Positions 26,110 to 35,046 of a DNA stretch of 64,000 bases are shown one piece after another (the stretch's first letter is position 1; every line of letters begins with the position of its first letter). Made by a program: the position numbers and the translations under genes. Under the pieces are notes generated by a model. The model ran no database searches. It saw nothing but the letters and a program-made list of their open reading frames with translations, and had not been told where the DNA came from. The DNA is from Antarcticimicrobium luteum (GTDB lineage: Bacteria; Pseudomonadota; Alphaproteobacteria; Rhodobacterales; Rhodobacteraceae). The stretch covers positions 62,001 through 126,000 of the forward strand of contig NZ_SMUV01000066.1 in NCBI RefSeq assembly GCF_004358185.1. Direction: 5' to 3'.

Positions 26110-27261
26110 TCAGGCGGATTTGATCTGGGCCGCCGCGCGGGTATAGCCGCCCGCCGCGCCATCGATGAAATGCACATGGTCGTGCTTCCGGACCGAGGGC
26201 ACGAAACAGGTCACCAGCGCCTCGTCCTGGGCGTGCAGGCCATATCGGATCGCGCCCGCCGCGGCGGCCGCATCCAGCGCCGCGACGATCCGGTCGCGGG
26301 TGGCCGCGTCGCAATCCAGCGTCATCTTGAGGCCGTCGTCGAACTTGCGGAAATCGGCATTGGCGCCGACTTGGGCGGCATAGCTGGCCGGGTCGAAACC
26401 ACCCACGGGCAGGCCGGTCCGGAACAGCAGCCAGGCCACCAGGGTCTTCACCAGCAGCGCCAGCCTGTACCGCGGCAGCGGCGCGGCGCCATGGCGCGCC
26501 TGCGCCTCGAGCGTCAGCCCTGGCGGCGGCCAGCGCACCTCCGGCCCCGACGCCGGCACCGGATGGCCGCCGCGACTGAGCGCCCCGGTCAATCCGATGA
26601 CCTGGCGCGCCACCTGCACGAATCCCTCCGGGTCGGCGCCCGGCACCGGCTGGACCACCAGCGACAGGATGCAGCCGTTGCGCGCGCGCAGGTTGGACCA
26701 CCGGCACGACAGGCCGGTCAGATCGGGCTGCGTCCCAGGCGGTGCCGGCGGCACCTCATAGGCACCCGCCTTCATCCTGGCCTCGGCCCAGGCCAGTCCG
26801 CCGCCGGCGAACATGGCATAGTCCACGCCCGGCGAGGCGGCAAAGCGCGCCAGCCGCAGATCGCGTCCGGCGGCCCGGATCTCCGCGACCGGCACCAGCG
26901 CGGCGCGCATCTGCATGCCGAATTCCTCGGCGGTCCAGCGGCGCACGGCGGCAAGCGCCGCGCGGGCTCTCTCCGCATCCCGGGGCGCGATGGCGAAAGC
27001 GGCCCCGTCGCCGCCGAAGACAAAGGGAAACGCCCGCCCCCCCATCGCGTTCATGATCGCCGCGATGACGGCGGCGCCGGCCATGTTCACCGTCTTGTAG
27101 CGTCCCCGCCCGATCTCGCCGGTGGAATCGACGATATCGGCGGTCGCCACCAGCCAGTCGCCCGGCACCGGGGAGAAACTGTCCTGCGCGACAAGTGAGG
27201 AAAAATCCGCCTGCGGGCGCAGGCGATCATAAAACCCGTCGTCATCCATCGCCCTGTCCAT
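26110..27261 (-). CDS. DUF3095 family protein
   Basis: A 383-residue protein of the DUF3095 family. The N-terminal half contains VPGDWLVATADIVDSTGEIGRGRYKTVNMAGAA and FPFVFGGDGAAFAI, which resemble the metal-binding strands of class III nucleotide cyclases (an Asp-containing ADIVDS and GGDG). Whether it is catalytic is unknown. The C-terminal half (DPASYAAQVGANADFRKFDDGLKMTLD) is family-specific. The start is MDRAMDD at 27261; a second Met at 27249 is possible. It diverges from an MFS gene over a 159-base gap with nothing recognisable. Confidence 0.82.
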   Translation of the reverse strand: MDRAMDDDGFYDRLRPQADFSSLVAQDSFSPVPGDWLVATADIVDSTGEIGRGRYKTVNMAGAAVIAAIMNAMGGRAFPFVFGGDGAAFAIAPRDAERARAALAAVRRWTAEEFGMQMRAALVPVAEIRAAGRDLRLARFAASPGVDYAMFAGGGLAWAEARMKAGAYEVPPAPPGTQPDLTGLSCRWSNLRARNGCILSLVVQPVPGADPEGFVQVARQVIGLTGALSRGGHPVPASGPEVRWPPPGLTLEAQARHGAAPLPRYRLALLVKTLVAWLLFRTGLPVGGFDPASYAAQVGANADFRKFDDGLKMTLDCDAATRDRIVAALDAAAAAGAIRYGLHAQDEALVTCFVPSVRKHDHVHFIDGAAGGYTRAAAQIKSA

Positions 27262-27420
27262 CGCCGTCTCCCTCGCCAGGCCGCACCCGGTCCGGGTGAC
27301 AGGTAGGTCAGGCAGGGGCGCGCGTCCATGCACCGAAACAGAACGACACGCCCTTGTGTGTCCCGCGGCAACATGCGACGCAGCGGCACCCCAGGGAAAT
27401 GCAGCAGGGAGGAGCGGCGT

Positions 27421-28590
27421 GTGGCGGGATTGATCTGGCTATGCCTGGCCTATGTTCTGAGCCAGTTTTTCCGCGCCTTTCTGGCGGTTCTCAGCGAGGT
27501 TCTTGAGCGCGATCTGGGCGCCGCGCCCGAGGCGCTGGCCACGGCGTCGGGGCTGTGGTTCCTGTCCTTTGCGGCGATGCAGATCCCGGTGGGATGGGCG
27601 CTTGACCGAATCGGGCCGCGGCGCACGGCGGCGGTGCTGCTGCTGCTGGGCGGCGGCGGCGGGGCGGCACTGTTCGCGCTGGCCGGTGGCCCGGCGCATA
27701 TCTCCATCGCCATGTTTCTGATCGGTATCGGCTGTTCGCCGGTGCTGATGGCCTCCTATTACATCTTCGCCCGCGAATATCCGCCGGCGCGCTTTGCCAC
27801 GCTGGCCGCGTTGATGCTGGGTGTGGGGTCGGCGGGCAATATCGTCGCCTCCTATCCCACGGCGTTGGCGGCGGAATTGATCGGCTGGCGCGGCACGCTG
27901 GCCGGGCTGGCCGCGCTTTCGACCCTTGTGGCGGCGGGGATCTTTCTATCGGTCCGCGATCCGGCCCGGGTGGAAACCGAGCTGCGCGGGTCGGTTCTGA
28001 CGATCCTGAAGCTGCCGGTGATGTGGCTGATCCTGCCGATGATGCTGGTCAACTATGCCCCTGCGGCCACGGTGCGCGGCCTTTGGATCGGCCCCTATCT
28101 GGCCGATGTGTTCCACCTCACCACCGCGCAGATCGGGCAGGCGAGCCTGGCCATGGGGGCGGCGATGATCGCCGGCACGCTGTGCTATGGCCCGATGGAC
28201 CGGTTGCTGGGCACGCGAAAATGGGTGGTGGCCGGCGGCGCGCTGGGATCGGTCGCGGCGCTGGTCTGGCTGACCCTGGTGATCGGAACCAGCCCGCTGC
28301 TCTCGGTGGCGCTGCTGGCGGTGGTCGGGTTCCTGGGCGGCTATTTCCCGGTGATCATCGCCCATGGCCGGGCTTTCATCCCCGCGCATCTGGTCGGACG
28401 CGGCGTGACGCTGATGAACCTGTTCGGCATCGGCGGGGTCGGCCTGATGCAGTTCGTCACCGGGAGGCTGCATTCCGGATTGTCCGGCGGCGCCGTCACC
28501 GCCCCCTATGGCGTAATTTTCGGATTTTTGGCGGTCACCCTGCTGATCGGCACGGTCCTGTACCTGTTCAGCCGCGACAGTCTCGACTGA
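27421..28590 (+). CDS. MFS transporter
   Basis: A major facilitator superfamily permease of about 389 residues with twelve predicted helices. It has the helix 2-3 loop region ALDRIGPRRTAAVLLL and ARFATLAALMLGVGSAGN in the N-half. GTG 27421 is preferred because GGAGGAG lies about 10 bases upstream and the longer frame adds an Arg-rich hydrophilic leader unlike an MFS N-terminus; ATG 27373 and 27328 are alternatives. Substrate cannot be named. Confidence 0.85.
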   Translation: MAGLIWLCLAYVLSQFFRAFLAVLSEVLERDLGAAPEALATASGLWFLSFAAMQIPVGWALDRIGPRRTAAVLLLLGGGGGAALFALAGGPAHISIAMFLIGIGCSPVLMASYYIFAREYPPARFATLAALMLGVGSAGNIVASYPTALAAELIGWRGTLAGLAALSTLVAAGIFLSVRDPARVETELRGSVLTILKLPVMWLILPMMLVNYAPAATVRGLWIGPYLADVFHLTTAQIGQASLAMGAAMIAGTLCYGPMDRLLGTRKWVVAGGALGSVAALVWLTLVIGTSPLLSVALLAVVGFLGGYFPVIIAHGRAFIPAHLVGRGVTLMNLFGIGGVGLMQFVTGRLHSGLSGGAVTAPYGVIFGFLAVTLLIGTVLYLFSRDSLD

Positions 28591-28671
28591 TCCCCCTTTT
28601 TTCTTGGACTCAAAGCCTATATGACACCGCAGCCGGTCAAACGACTGGCCGTAAATGCAAGAGAGGATAAT

Positions 28672-29694
28672 ATGGGTTATCGCGTCGTCGTCGCGGGTGC
28701 CACGGGTAACGTGGGCCGCGAAATGCTGAACATCCTGGCCGAGCGCCAGTTCCCGGTGGATGAGATTGCTGCGCTGGCAAGCCGCAAATCTCTGGGCACT
28801 GAGGTGAGCTTCGGCGACAAGACCATCAAGACCCGGGATCTGGACACCTTCGATTTCACCGGCTGGGACATGGCGCTGTTCGCCATCGGCTCGGACGCGA
28901 CCAAGAAATACGCGCCCAAGGCGGCCGCCGCCGGCTGCGTGGTGATCGACAACAGCTCGCTCTACCGTTACGACCCGGACATTCCGCTGATCGTGCCGGA
29001 GGTGAACCCGCAGGCAATCCACGGCTATGCCAAGAAGAACATCATCGCCAACCCCAACTGCTCGACCGCGCAGATGGTGGTGGCGCTGAAACCGCTGCAT
29101 GACCGCGCGGGGATCAAGCGCGTGGTGGTCTCGACCTACCAGTCGGTCTCCGGCGCCGGCAAGGAGGGGATGGACGAGCTGTGGGATCAGACCAAGGCAA
29201 TCTACAACCCCACGTCCGATGTCACGGCAAGGAAATTCACCAAGCAGATCGCCTTTAACGTCATTCCCCATATCGACGTCTTCATGGAAGACGGCTCGAC
29301 CAAGGAAGAATGGAAGATGGTCGTCGAAACCAAGAAGATCATCGATCCGAAGATCAAGGTCACGGCAACCTGCGTGCGCGTGCCGGTCTTTGTCGGCCAC
29401 GCCGAGGCGATCAACATCGAGTTCGAGGATCACCTCGACGAGGACGAGGCCCGCGACATCCTGCGCGAGGCGCCCGGTATCATGGTGATCGACAAGCGCG
29501 AAGACGGCGGCTATGTCACCCCGGCCGAATGCGTCGGCGATTTCGCCACCTTCATCAGCCGGATCCGCCAGGACAGCACCATCGACAACGGGCTGAACCT
29601 GTGGTGCGTCTCTGACAACCTGCGCAAGGGCGCGGCCCTGAACGCGATCCAGATCGCCGAGCTGCTGGGCCGTGAGGTTCTGAAAAAGGGCTGA
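28672..29694 (+). CDS. asd: Aspartate-semialdehyde dehydrogenase
   Basis: Reduces aspartyl phosphate to aspartate semialdehyde for lysine, threonine, methionine and diaminopimelate synthesis. The 340-residue protein has the NADP-binding VVAGATGNVGREML, catalytic Cys130 in ANPNCSTAQM, the substrate-binding FVGHAEAINIEF with His243 and the C-terminal LRKGAALNAIQIAE. GAGAGGA upstream of ATG 28672 supports the start over an in-frame ATG at 28621. A strong terminator follows. Confidence 0.97.
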   Translation: MGYRVVVAGATGNVGREMLNILAERQFPVDEIAALASRKSLGTEVSFGDKTIKTRDLDTFDFTGWDMALFAIGSDATKKYAPKAAAAGCVVIDNSSLYRYDPDIPLIVPEVNPQAIHGYAKKNIIANPNCSTAQMVVALKPLHDRAGIKRVVVSTYQSVSGAGKEGMDELWDQTKAIYNPTSDVTARKFTKQIAFNVIPHIDVFMEDGSTKEEWKMVVETKKIIDPKIKVTATCVRVPVFVGHAEAINIEFEDHLDEDEARDILREAPGIMVIDKREDGGYVTPAECVGDFATFISRIRQDSTIDNGLNLWCVSDNLRKGAALNAIQIAELLGREVLKKG

Positions 29695-29718
29695 TTTCGG
29701 CCGATCGAATGCAACAGC

Positions 29719-29752
29719 CAAGGGCGCCCCACCGGGCGCCCTTGTTCTTTTT
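29719..29752 (+). terminator. Terminator of asd
   Basis: CAAGGGCGCCC (29719-29729), loop CACC, GGGCGCCCTTG (29734-29744) is a perfect 11-bp stem followed directly by TTCTTTTT. This is a textbook rho-independent terminator. Confidence 0.9.
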
Positions 29753-29800
29753 CGCACCTTTGCGCACCATTGGTGGCAGACGTTTCAGAAGGTGTTTTTC

Positions 29801-31438
29801 ATGCGCAAGTTCCTCTGGCTCGCCGCGGCTTTGCCCTCGGTCTGTCTGGCCGATCAATTCGTCCTCGACGCCCCCGTCACCCATGTCACGATGCATCCCA
29901 CCGGGGCCACGGTGGAGCGGCGGGTGCCCTTTTCCATCCCCGCCGGCACGCATGAGCTGATCCTGCGCGGTGCCGATCCCGCCGTGCCGCTGACCGATCT
30001 GCGCCTGTCGGTCGCCGGGGCGATGCTGGAAACCCTCGCGGCGCGGCGCAGCGACCTGCCGCCACGCGCCCCCGCCGAACGCCCCGAGGTTGCCGCCGCC
30101 CGCGCCAAGGTCAAGCGGATCGAGCGCGAGATCCGGGATCTGGAGGATCGCCGCGCCGCCCATCTTCTGGAGGTAGCGGCGGCGCGGGCAAAGCAGGCTT
30201 TCCTTGCCGGGCTGGGCGAGCGTGACGGCATCGCCAGTCAGGACGTGATCAGCCTGCGCGAGATCTCTGCGATGATCGCCGAAGAGACCCTGGCCGCGAA
30301 AACCAGCGCCCTGGCGGCGCAGCAGGCGGCGCGGGCGCTGGACGATCCGCTGGCGGATCTGACCGTGGCGCTGGAGCGCGCCCGCCAGGCGCTCGCCGCG
30401 CTGGTGCCCGACACCGCCGAACCGGCTGAACTGACGCTGACCGTCACCGCCCCGGCACCGGCCGAGGGACAAGTCACGGTCAGCTATCTGACCCCCGAGG
30501 CGATGTGGCAACCCGGCTACGAGGCGCGGCTGACCCGGGGCGAGCGGCCGCGGCTGGTGCTGTCCCGCGTGGCCTGGGTGGCGCAGGACGGCGGCGAGAC
30601 CTGGCGCGACGTGGCGCTGCGGCTCTCCACGGTGGACCCCGAGGCGCCGACCGATCCGTCGGTGATCCTCCCGCTCCGCCGCCGGATCACCGAACGGCGC
30701 GAGGAAAAGAGCCTGGGCCGGGCCGAGATGTCCGGCGCCGCACCCGAGCCGATGGTCGAGCCGATGGTCGAAGTCCAGGCCGACATAGGCTCGCTTGCCG
30801 CGGTGGGCGCGGCGCTGGACGGGATCAGCGTCACCTATGATTATCCGCGGCCGGTCACGCTGGCGCCGGGCACCGACGCGGTGCGTATCCCGCTGGGCGA
30901 GATCGCGCTGGACGCCGAGGTCTTTGCCCGCGCCACACCGCGCCACGACGAAACCGCCTTTGTCGCCGCCGGCTTCACCAATGACACGCAGGAGATCCTG
31001 CTGCCCTCGGACCGGGTGCACCTTTATCTGGACGGGACTTTCGTCGGGCTTGGCCGGATGCCGATAATCGCGGCGGGCGAGGAAACCGAACTGTCCTTCG
31101 GGCCAATCGAGGGATTGCGGCTGAAAACCGTGGTCACCGGGCGCAACGAGGGCGACCGCGGTGTGCTGTCGAAATCGAACGAGCTGACCGAGGCGCGCAC
31201 GTTCGAGGTCGCCAACCTGACCGGCACCGAATGGCAGGTCAGGCTGCGCGACCGGGTGCCCTATTCCGAACAGGAGGATCTGGTGATCGACTGGACCGCC
31301 ACGCCGCGTCCCGAGACGCGCGATGTGGACGGCCGGCGCGGGGTGCTGGAGTGGCGGTTCCCCCTGGCGCCGGGCGCGCAGCAGGCGATCCGGCTGGAGC
31401 AGAGGCTGACCTGGCCGGACGGCTACGAGCTGCGCTGA
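29801..31438 (+). CDS. MuiA-like DUF4139 protein, exported
   Basis: A 545-residue protein of the mucoidy-inhibitor A/DUF4139 group. The N-terminus MRKFLWLAAALPSVCLA is a signal peptide, preferred over GTG 29792 which adds three residues. Next come the short DUF4140 beta domain (APVTHVTMHPTGATVERRV), a helical coiled-coil stretch rich in Arg/Ala/Glu (about 90-200), and the large DUF4139 domain (VTVSYLTPEAMWQPGYEARL to the end). Probably periplasmic; role unknown. It stands alone after the asd terminator. Confidence 0.88.
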   Translation: MRKFLWLAAALPSVCLADQFVLDAPVTHVTMHPTGATVERRVPFSIPAGTHELILRGADPAVPLTDLRLSVAGAMLETLAARRSDLPPRAPAERPEVAAARAKVKRIEREIRDLEDRRAAHLLEVAAARAKQAFLAGLGERDGIASQDVISLREISAMIAEETLAAKTSALAAQQAARALDDPLADLTVALERARQALAALVPDTAEPAELTLTVTAPAPAEGQVTVSYLTPEAMWQPGYEARLTRGERPRLVLSRVAWVAQDGGETWRDVALRLSTVDPEAPTDPSVILPLRRRITERREEKSLGRAEMSGAAPEPMVEPMVEVQADIGSLAAVGAALDGISVTYDYPRPVTLAPGTDAVRIPLGEIALDAEVFARATPRHDETAFVAAGFTNDTQEILLPSDRVHLYLDGTFVGLGRMPIIAAGEETELSFGPIEGLRLKTVVTGRNEGDRGVLSKSNELTEARTFEVANLTGTEWQVRLRDRVPYSEQEDLVIDWTATPRPETRDVDGRRGVLEWRFPLAPGAQQAIRLEQRLTWPDGYELR

Positions 31439-31470
31439 GGCGCCGCCCGTCGCCTGCCGCTGTCGGCGGC

Positions 31471-32121
31471 TCAGACCGGAGCGAACGCCTTGGCCTTGGT
31501 GTCGTAGTATTCCAGCCCGCCCTCGCCGATGTCGGTCCAGAGCCCATGCAGGCTGAGCGAGCCCTCCTCGACCGCCTCGGCGATGAAGGGAAAGGTCATC
31601 AGGTTCGCCAGAGATGCCAGCACCGACTGGCGTTCAAAGGCGCGGGCCTGCTCTGCGTCGTCGCTGATGTCGGAAACAAGGTCGTATTTCGGACGCAGGA
31701 TATCCATCCAGCGGCCGACAAAGCTTTCCTTGCGCTCCAGCTCCGGCGCGAGGCCCTTGCACATGTCGATGCAGCCCTGCACGCCGCCGCACTGGGAATG
31801 TCCCAGCACCATCAGATGCGCCACCTTCAGCACCGTCACCGCGTATTCGATGGTCGCCGAGGTGCCGTGATGATCGCCGTCCGGCTCATAGGGCGGCACC
31901 AGATTGGCGATATTGCGGTGGATAAAGAACTCGCCCTGATCGGCGCCGAAGATCGAGGTCACATGCACCCGGCTGTCGCAGCAGGAAATGACCATCGCCC
32001 GGGGTCGCTGCCCCTCGGTTGCCAGGCGGCGGTACCAGCTGCGGTTCTCCGAATAGGTCGTGGCCTTCCATCCCTGATACCGCTGGACCAGATAGCTGGG
32101 CAAAGGTTTGGCGAATTCCAT
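31471..32121 (-). CDS. Beta-class carbonic anhydrase
   Basis: A zinc enzyme interconverting CO2 and bicarbonate. The 216-residue protein has ligands in ISCCDSRVH (Cys and the Asp/Arg dyad) and in VLGHSQCGGVQ (His and Cys), with FIHRNIANLVPPYE and SATIEYAVTVL between, the pattern of plant-type beta enzymes. The start is MEFAKP at 32121; longer frames run through the divergent gene. A perfect 10-bp inverted repeat spans its upstream region. Confidence 0.95.
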   Translation of the reverse strand: MEFAKPLPSYLVQRYQGWKATTYSENRSWYRRLATEGQRPRAMVISCCDSRVHVTSIFGADQGEFFIHRNIANLVPPYEPDGDHHGTSATIEYAVTVLKVAHLMVLGHSQCGGVQGCIDMCKGLAPELERKESFVGRWMDILRPKYDLVSDISDDAEQARAFERQSVLASLANLMTFPFIAEAVEEGSLSLHGLWTDIGEGGLEYYDTKAKAFAPV

Positions 32122-32192
32122 GCATAATCCCCTGCTTGGTTTCATCCGGTCATCAGATAGTCGGAATTCCCACAAAATTCGAGGGATTATGC
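32122..32192. repeat. 10-bp inverted repeat framing the carbonic anhydrase 5' region
   Basis: GCATAATCCC (32122-32131) immediately precedes the start codon of the carbonic anhydrase gene, and its exact complement GGGATTATGC lies at 32183-32192, 51 bases away. The intervening DNA is locally AT-rich and probably contains the promoter. It could be a looped regulatory site or a long stem in the 5' untranslated RNA. Confidence 0.5.
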
Positions 32193-32274
32193 GCGTTCCC
32201 CTGAAACCTTTTGCAAACCTGTCCGCCCGAGGATGAGGGCGGGTGACAGTCGTATCGGACGAGCGGAGGATGGG

Positions 32275-32655
32275 ATGGGTGTGGTTCTCTCCCTCAAAAA
32301 GGCGGAACAAATTCAACTGGATCAGGCCAGGTTGCTTGTGCTGGACCGCAAGCTGGGCCGGGACGGGGCCGACACGGTGATCGGCCGGGCCAGCCGCGAG
32401 CTCTCTGCGCGGATGACCCGCTGCGACCGGCTGTGGGAGGCCGGCGACATGATCGGGCTGCGCAAATGCGCCCGCTCGATGATCGCGATCGCCGATCAGG
32501 CCGGAATGACGAATCTCGCCCGGGTGGCGCAGGATGTGACCGAGGCGGCGGATCAACGCGATCTCGTGGCGCTGGCCGCCACGTTGTCGCGTCTGCGCCG
32601 GGTCGGCGAAAGCTCGCTCCGCGCGGTCTGGAGGGCACGGGGCGCGATGGTCTGA
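32275..32655 (+). CDS. HPt-like helical protein lacking the phospho-histidine
   Basis: A 126-residue all-helical protein. From about residue 45 it resembles a histidine phosphotransfer bundle: DRLWEAGDMIGLRKCARSM, DQAGMTNLARVAQDVTEAADQRD and ALAATLSRLRRVGESSL. The position where HPt proteins have the HSLKG histidine instead reads ARSMIAIAD, and the protein contains no histidine. GCGGAGGA 5 bases before ATG 32275 supports the start over 32233. I recognise no named family. Phosphotransfer function is therefore unlikely; a scaffold or binding role is possible. Confidence 0.7.
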   Translation: MGVVLSLKKAEQIQLDQARLLVLDRKLGRDGADTVIGRASRELSARMTRCDRLWEAGDMIGLRKCARSMIAIADQAGMTNLARVAQDVTEAADQRDLVALAATLSRLRRVGESSLRAVWRARGAMV

Positions 32656-32770
32656 GCAGGGCACTGAAAGGGGCACTGACAAGGGCTCCGGCAGGGGCTT
32701 GCAAGGGGCTTGCGGCTGCCGGCGGGAGGAATAGTCTGCCCCCACCCAGCCCAGAATGCGAGAGCCCCGA

Positions 32771-34153
32771 ATGACCCCCAGATTTGCCGCCGCCGACAGC
32801 CGCGCCCTGCCTCTCCACGTGATCGAACAACTGGCGCTGGAGGACTGGCTGGCCCCGCAGACCGACGCGGTGCAACGTTGGGTCGAGGCCAACGGCTTTA
32901 CCGGGGCGCAGGCGCAGGCCCTGGTGATCCCCGGCCCCGATGGCGCACCGGCCATGGCGCTGGCTGGCTACGGCGATGCCGCTCAGCGGGCACGGCGGCG
33001 ATTCGTTCTGGCCGGGGCGGCCAAGGCGCTGCCGCAGGGCACATATCGCATCGCCTCGGGCCTTGCGGGTCAGGTGCTCGAGACCGAGGCCCTTGGCTGG
33101 CTGATCGGCGGCTACGGGTTCGGCCGCTACCGCAAGCGCGCGGCAGAGGCCCGCAACCTGATCGCGCCCGAGGGCGTCGACGCCGCCCGGATCGAGGCGA
33201 TGGCAGCGGCCGAATGGCTGACCCGCGACCTGATCAACACCCCCGCCGCCGACATGGGCCCGGAGGAGCTGGAGACGGCGGCGCGGACGCTGGCAGAGAC
33301 CTTTGGCGCTAGCCTTGAAACCGTCGAGGGCGACGACCTGCTGGCGCGGAATTTCCCGATGATCCATACCGTCGGCCGCGCCTCGACCCGCGCGCCGCGG
33401 TTGATCGACATGCGCTGGGGCACGGCGGGGCCGAAACTGACGCTGGTGGGCAAGGGCGTGTGTTTCGATACCGGCGGGCTGGACATCAAGCCCGCCAGCA
33501 GCATGGCGCTGATGAAAAAGGACATGGGCGGGGCGGCCACGGTGCTGGGTCTGGCGCGGATGATCATGGCGCTGGGTCTGCCGGTGCAGCTGCGGGTGCT
33601 GATCCCGGCGGTGGAGAACGCGATTGCCGGCAATGCGTTCCGGCCCGGCGACATCCTGACCTCGCGCAAGGGTCTGACCGTCGAGATCAACAACACCGAT
33701 GCCGAGGGGCGGTTGGTGCTGGCCGACGCACTGGCCCTGGCGGAAGAGGGCGCGCCGGACCTGATCGTCTCGATGGCGACGCTGACCGGGGCCGCGCGGG
33801 TCGCGGTGGGCGGCGATCTGGCGCCCTATTTCACCGATGACGAGGATGCGGCGCAGGCGCTGGCCGCAGCCGGGGCACGGGTTGCCGATCCGGTCTGGCG
33901 GCTGCCGTTTCATGACCCCTATGAGCTGACGATCGAGCCTGGCGTCGCCGATCTGGACAATGCGCCGAGCGGCGGCATGGCCGGGGCGATCACCGCCGCG
34001 CTGTTCCTGCGCCGCTTTGCCGGTGACGCGCGCTATATCCATTTCGACATCTATGCCTGGAGCGCCGCCGACGCCCCCGGACGGACCAAGGGCGGCTTTG
34101 GCCAGGGCGCGCGCGCGGTGCTGGAGGCGCTGCCGGCGCTGCTGAAGCTGTGA
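32771..34153 (+). CDS. M17 leucyl aminopeptidase family protein
   Basis: A two-metal aminopeptidase of 460 residues. The C-terminal catalytic domain carries LVGKGVCFDTGGLDIKPASSMALMKKDMGGAA (metal and catalytic Lys residues), the bicarbonate-site NNTDAEGRLVLADAL, VSMATLTGAARVAVG and the C-terminal WSAADAPGRTKGG. The N-terminal domain is short, as in the PepB-like branch. The start is ATG 32771. Its last codon overlaps the GTG of an NlpC/P60 gene, suggesting a joint role in trimming cell-wall or other short peptides. Confidence 0.93.
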   Translation: MTPRFAAADSRALPLHVIEQLALEDWLAPQTDAVQRWVEANGFTGAQAQALVIPGPDGAPAMALAGYGDAAQRARRRFVLAGAAKALPQGTYRIASGLAGQVLETEALGWLIGGYGFGRYRKRAAEARNLIAPEGVDAARIEAMAAAEWLTRDLINTPAADMGPEELETAARTLAETFGASLETVEGDDLLARNFPMIHTVGRASTRAPRLIDMRWGTAGPKLTLVGKGVCFDTGGLDIKPASSMALMKKDMGGAATVLGLARMIMALGLPVQLRVLIPAVENAIAGNAFRPGDILTSRKGLTVEINNTDAEGRLVLADALALAEEGAPDLIVSMATLTGAARVAVGGDLAPYFTDDEDAAQALAAAGARVADPVWRLPFHDPYELTIEPGVADLDNAPSGGMAGAITAALFLRRFAGDARYIHFDIYAWSAADAPGRTKGGFGQGARAVLEALPALLKL

Positions 34154-35007
34154 CCGACCGCCGCCGCCTGCGTTTCAACGGGCGCATCGCCCATGACAGC
34201 CTGCGGGGCCAGGTCGAGGCGGCGCGGTTCACCCCCGGCGATCCCTGCGCGGTCGCCACCCCGCGCGCGACGATCTTTGCCAGCGCCGAGGGCGGCGCGC
34301 GCGACCGCGAACTGGTTCTGGGTGAAGGGTTCACCGTGCTCGACTGGGGCGGGCCGATGGCCTTCGGCTTTGCCACGCGCGACGGTCATGCCGGCTGGAT
34401 CGAGGCCGCCGCGCTCTGGCCCGGCGCGCCGGAGCCGACCCACCGGGTCTGCGTGCGCCACAGCTATGCCAAGGCGCGGCCCGAGCTGAAGACGCGGGAT
34501 GAGGCGTTCTGGCTGTCCCATGGCGCGCGGGTCACGGTCACCGAGGTGCGGGGCGCCTGGTCCCGCATCGCCGCCCGCAGCCGCAACGGTCCGCGTGTGC
34601 TCTGGCTGCCCTCGGCGCATCTGGCCCCCATCGACACCGTAGAGCGCAGCCCGGCGACGGTCGCCGTGCTCTATCTCGGCACCCCCTATCTCTGGGGCGG
34701 CAATTCGTCGTTCGGGATCGACTGTTCGGGGCTGGTTCAGGCGGCCTGCCTCGCCTGCGGCATCCCCTGTCCTGGCGACAGCGACCAGCAAGAGGCCGAG
34801 CTAGGCCACTCCCTGCCCGAAGGCACCCCGCCGCAACCCGGCGACCTGCTGTTCTGGAGGGGGCATGTGGCGTTGGTTGTGGATGCCGAAACGCTGATCC
34901 ATGCCAACGCCCATCACATGGCGGTGGCCCATGAGCCGGTCACCCGAGCCATCGCGCGAATCGCGGCGCAGGGCGACGGGCCGGTGACCGCGCACAAGCG
35001 GCTTTGA
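34150..35007 (+). CDS. NlpC/P60 family cell-wall peptidase with SH3 domains
   Basis: A 285-residue cysteine peptidase. Two SH3-like segments occupy about residues 1-150 (DPCAVATPRATIFASAEGG and RPELKTRDEAFWLSHGARVTV). The C-terminal NlpC/P60 domain has the nucleophile in FGIDCSGLVQAACLA and the His in FWRGHVALVVD. The arrangement matches YkfC-type enzymes that cut muropeptides between D-Glu and the diamino acid. There is no signal peptide, so it is probably cytoplasmic murein recycling. The GTG start at 34150 overlaps the aminopeptidase stop (GTGA). Confidence 0.9.
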   Translation: MTDRRRLRFNGRIAHDSLRGQVEAARFTPGDPCAVATPRATIFASAEGGARDRELVLGEGFTVLDWGGPMAFGFATRDGHAGWIEAAALWPGAPEPTHRVCVRHSYAKARPELKTRDEAFWLSHGARVTVTEVRGAWSRIAARSRNGPRVLWLPSAHLAPIDTVERSPATVAVLYLGTPYLWGGNSSFGIDCSGLVQAACLACGIPCPGDSDQQEAELGHSLPEGTPPQPGDLLFWRGHVALVVDAETLIHANAHHMAVAHEPVTRAIARIAAQGDGPVTAHKRL

Positions 35008-35046
35008 CCCTGCCTCAATCTGCGCCTCGCCCCCCTGCTCCGCGCC

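Noticed and set aside
31231-32127. A + strand open frame opposite the carbonic anhydrase gene
   Set aside because: The minus-strand frame carries the zinc-binding CCDSR and GHSQCGG motifs; the + frame has nothing recognisable.
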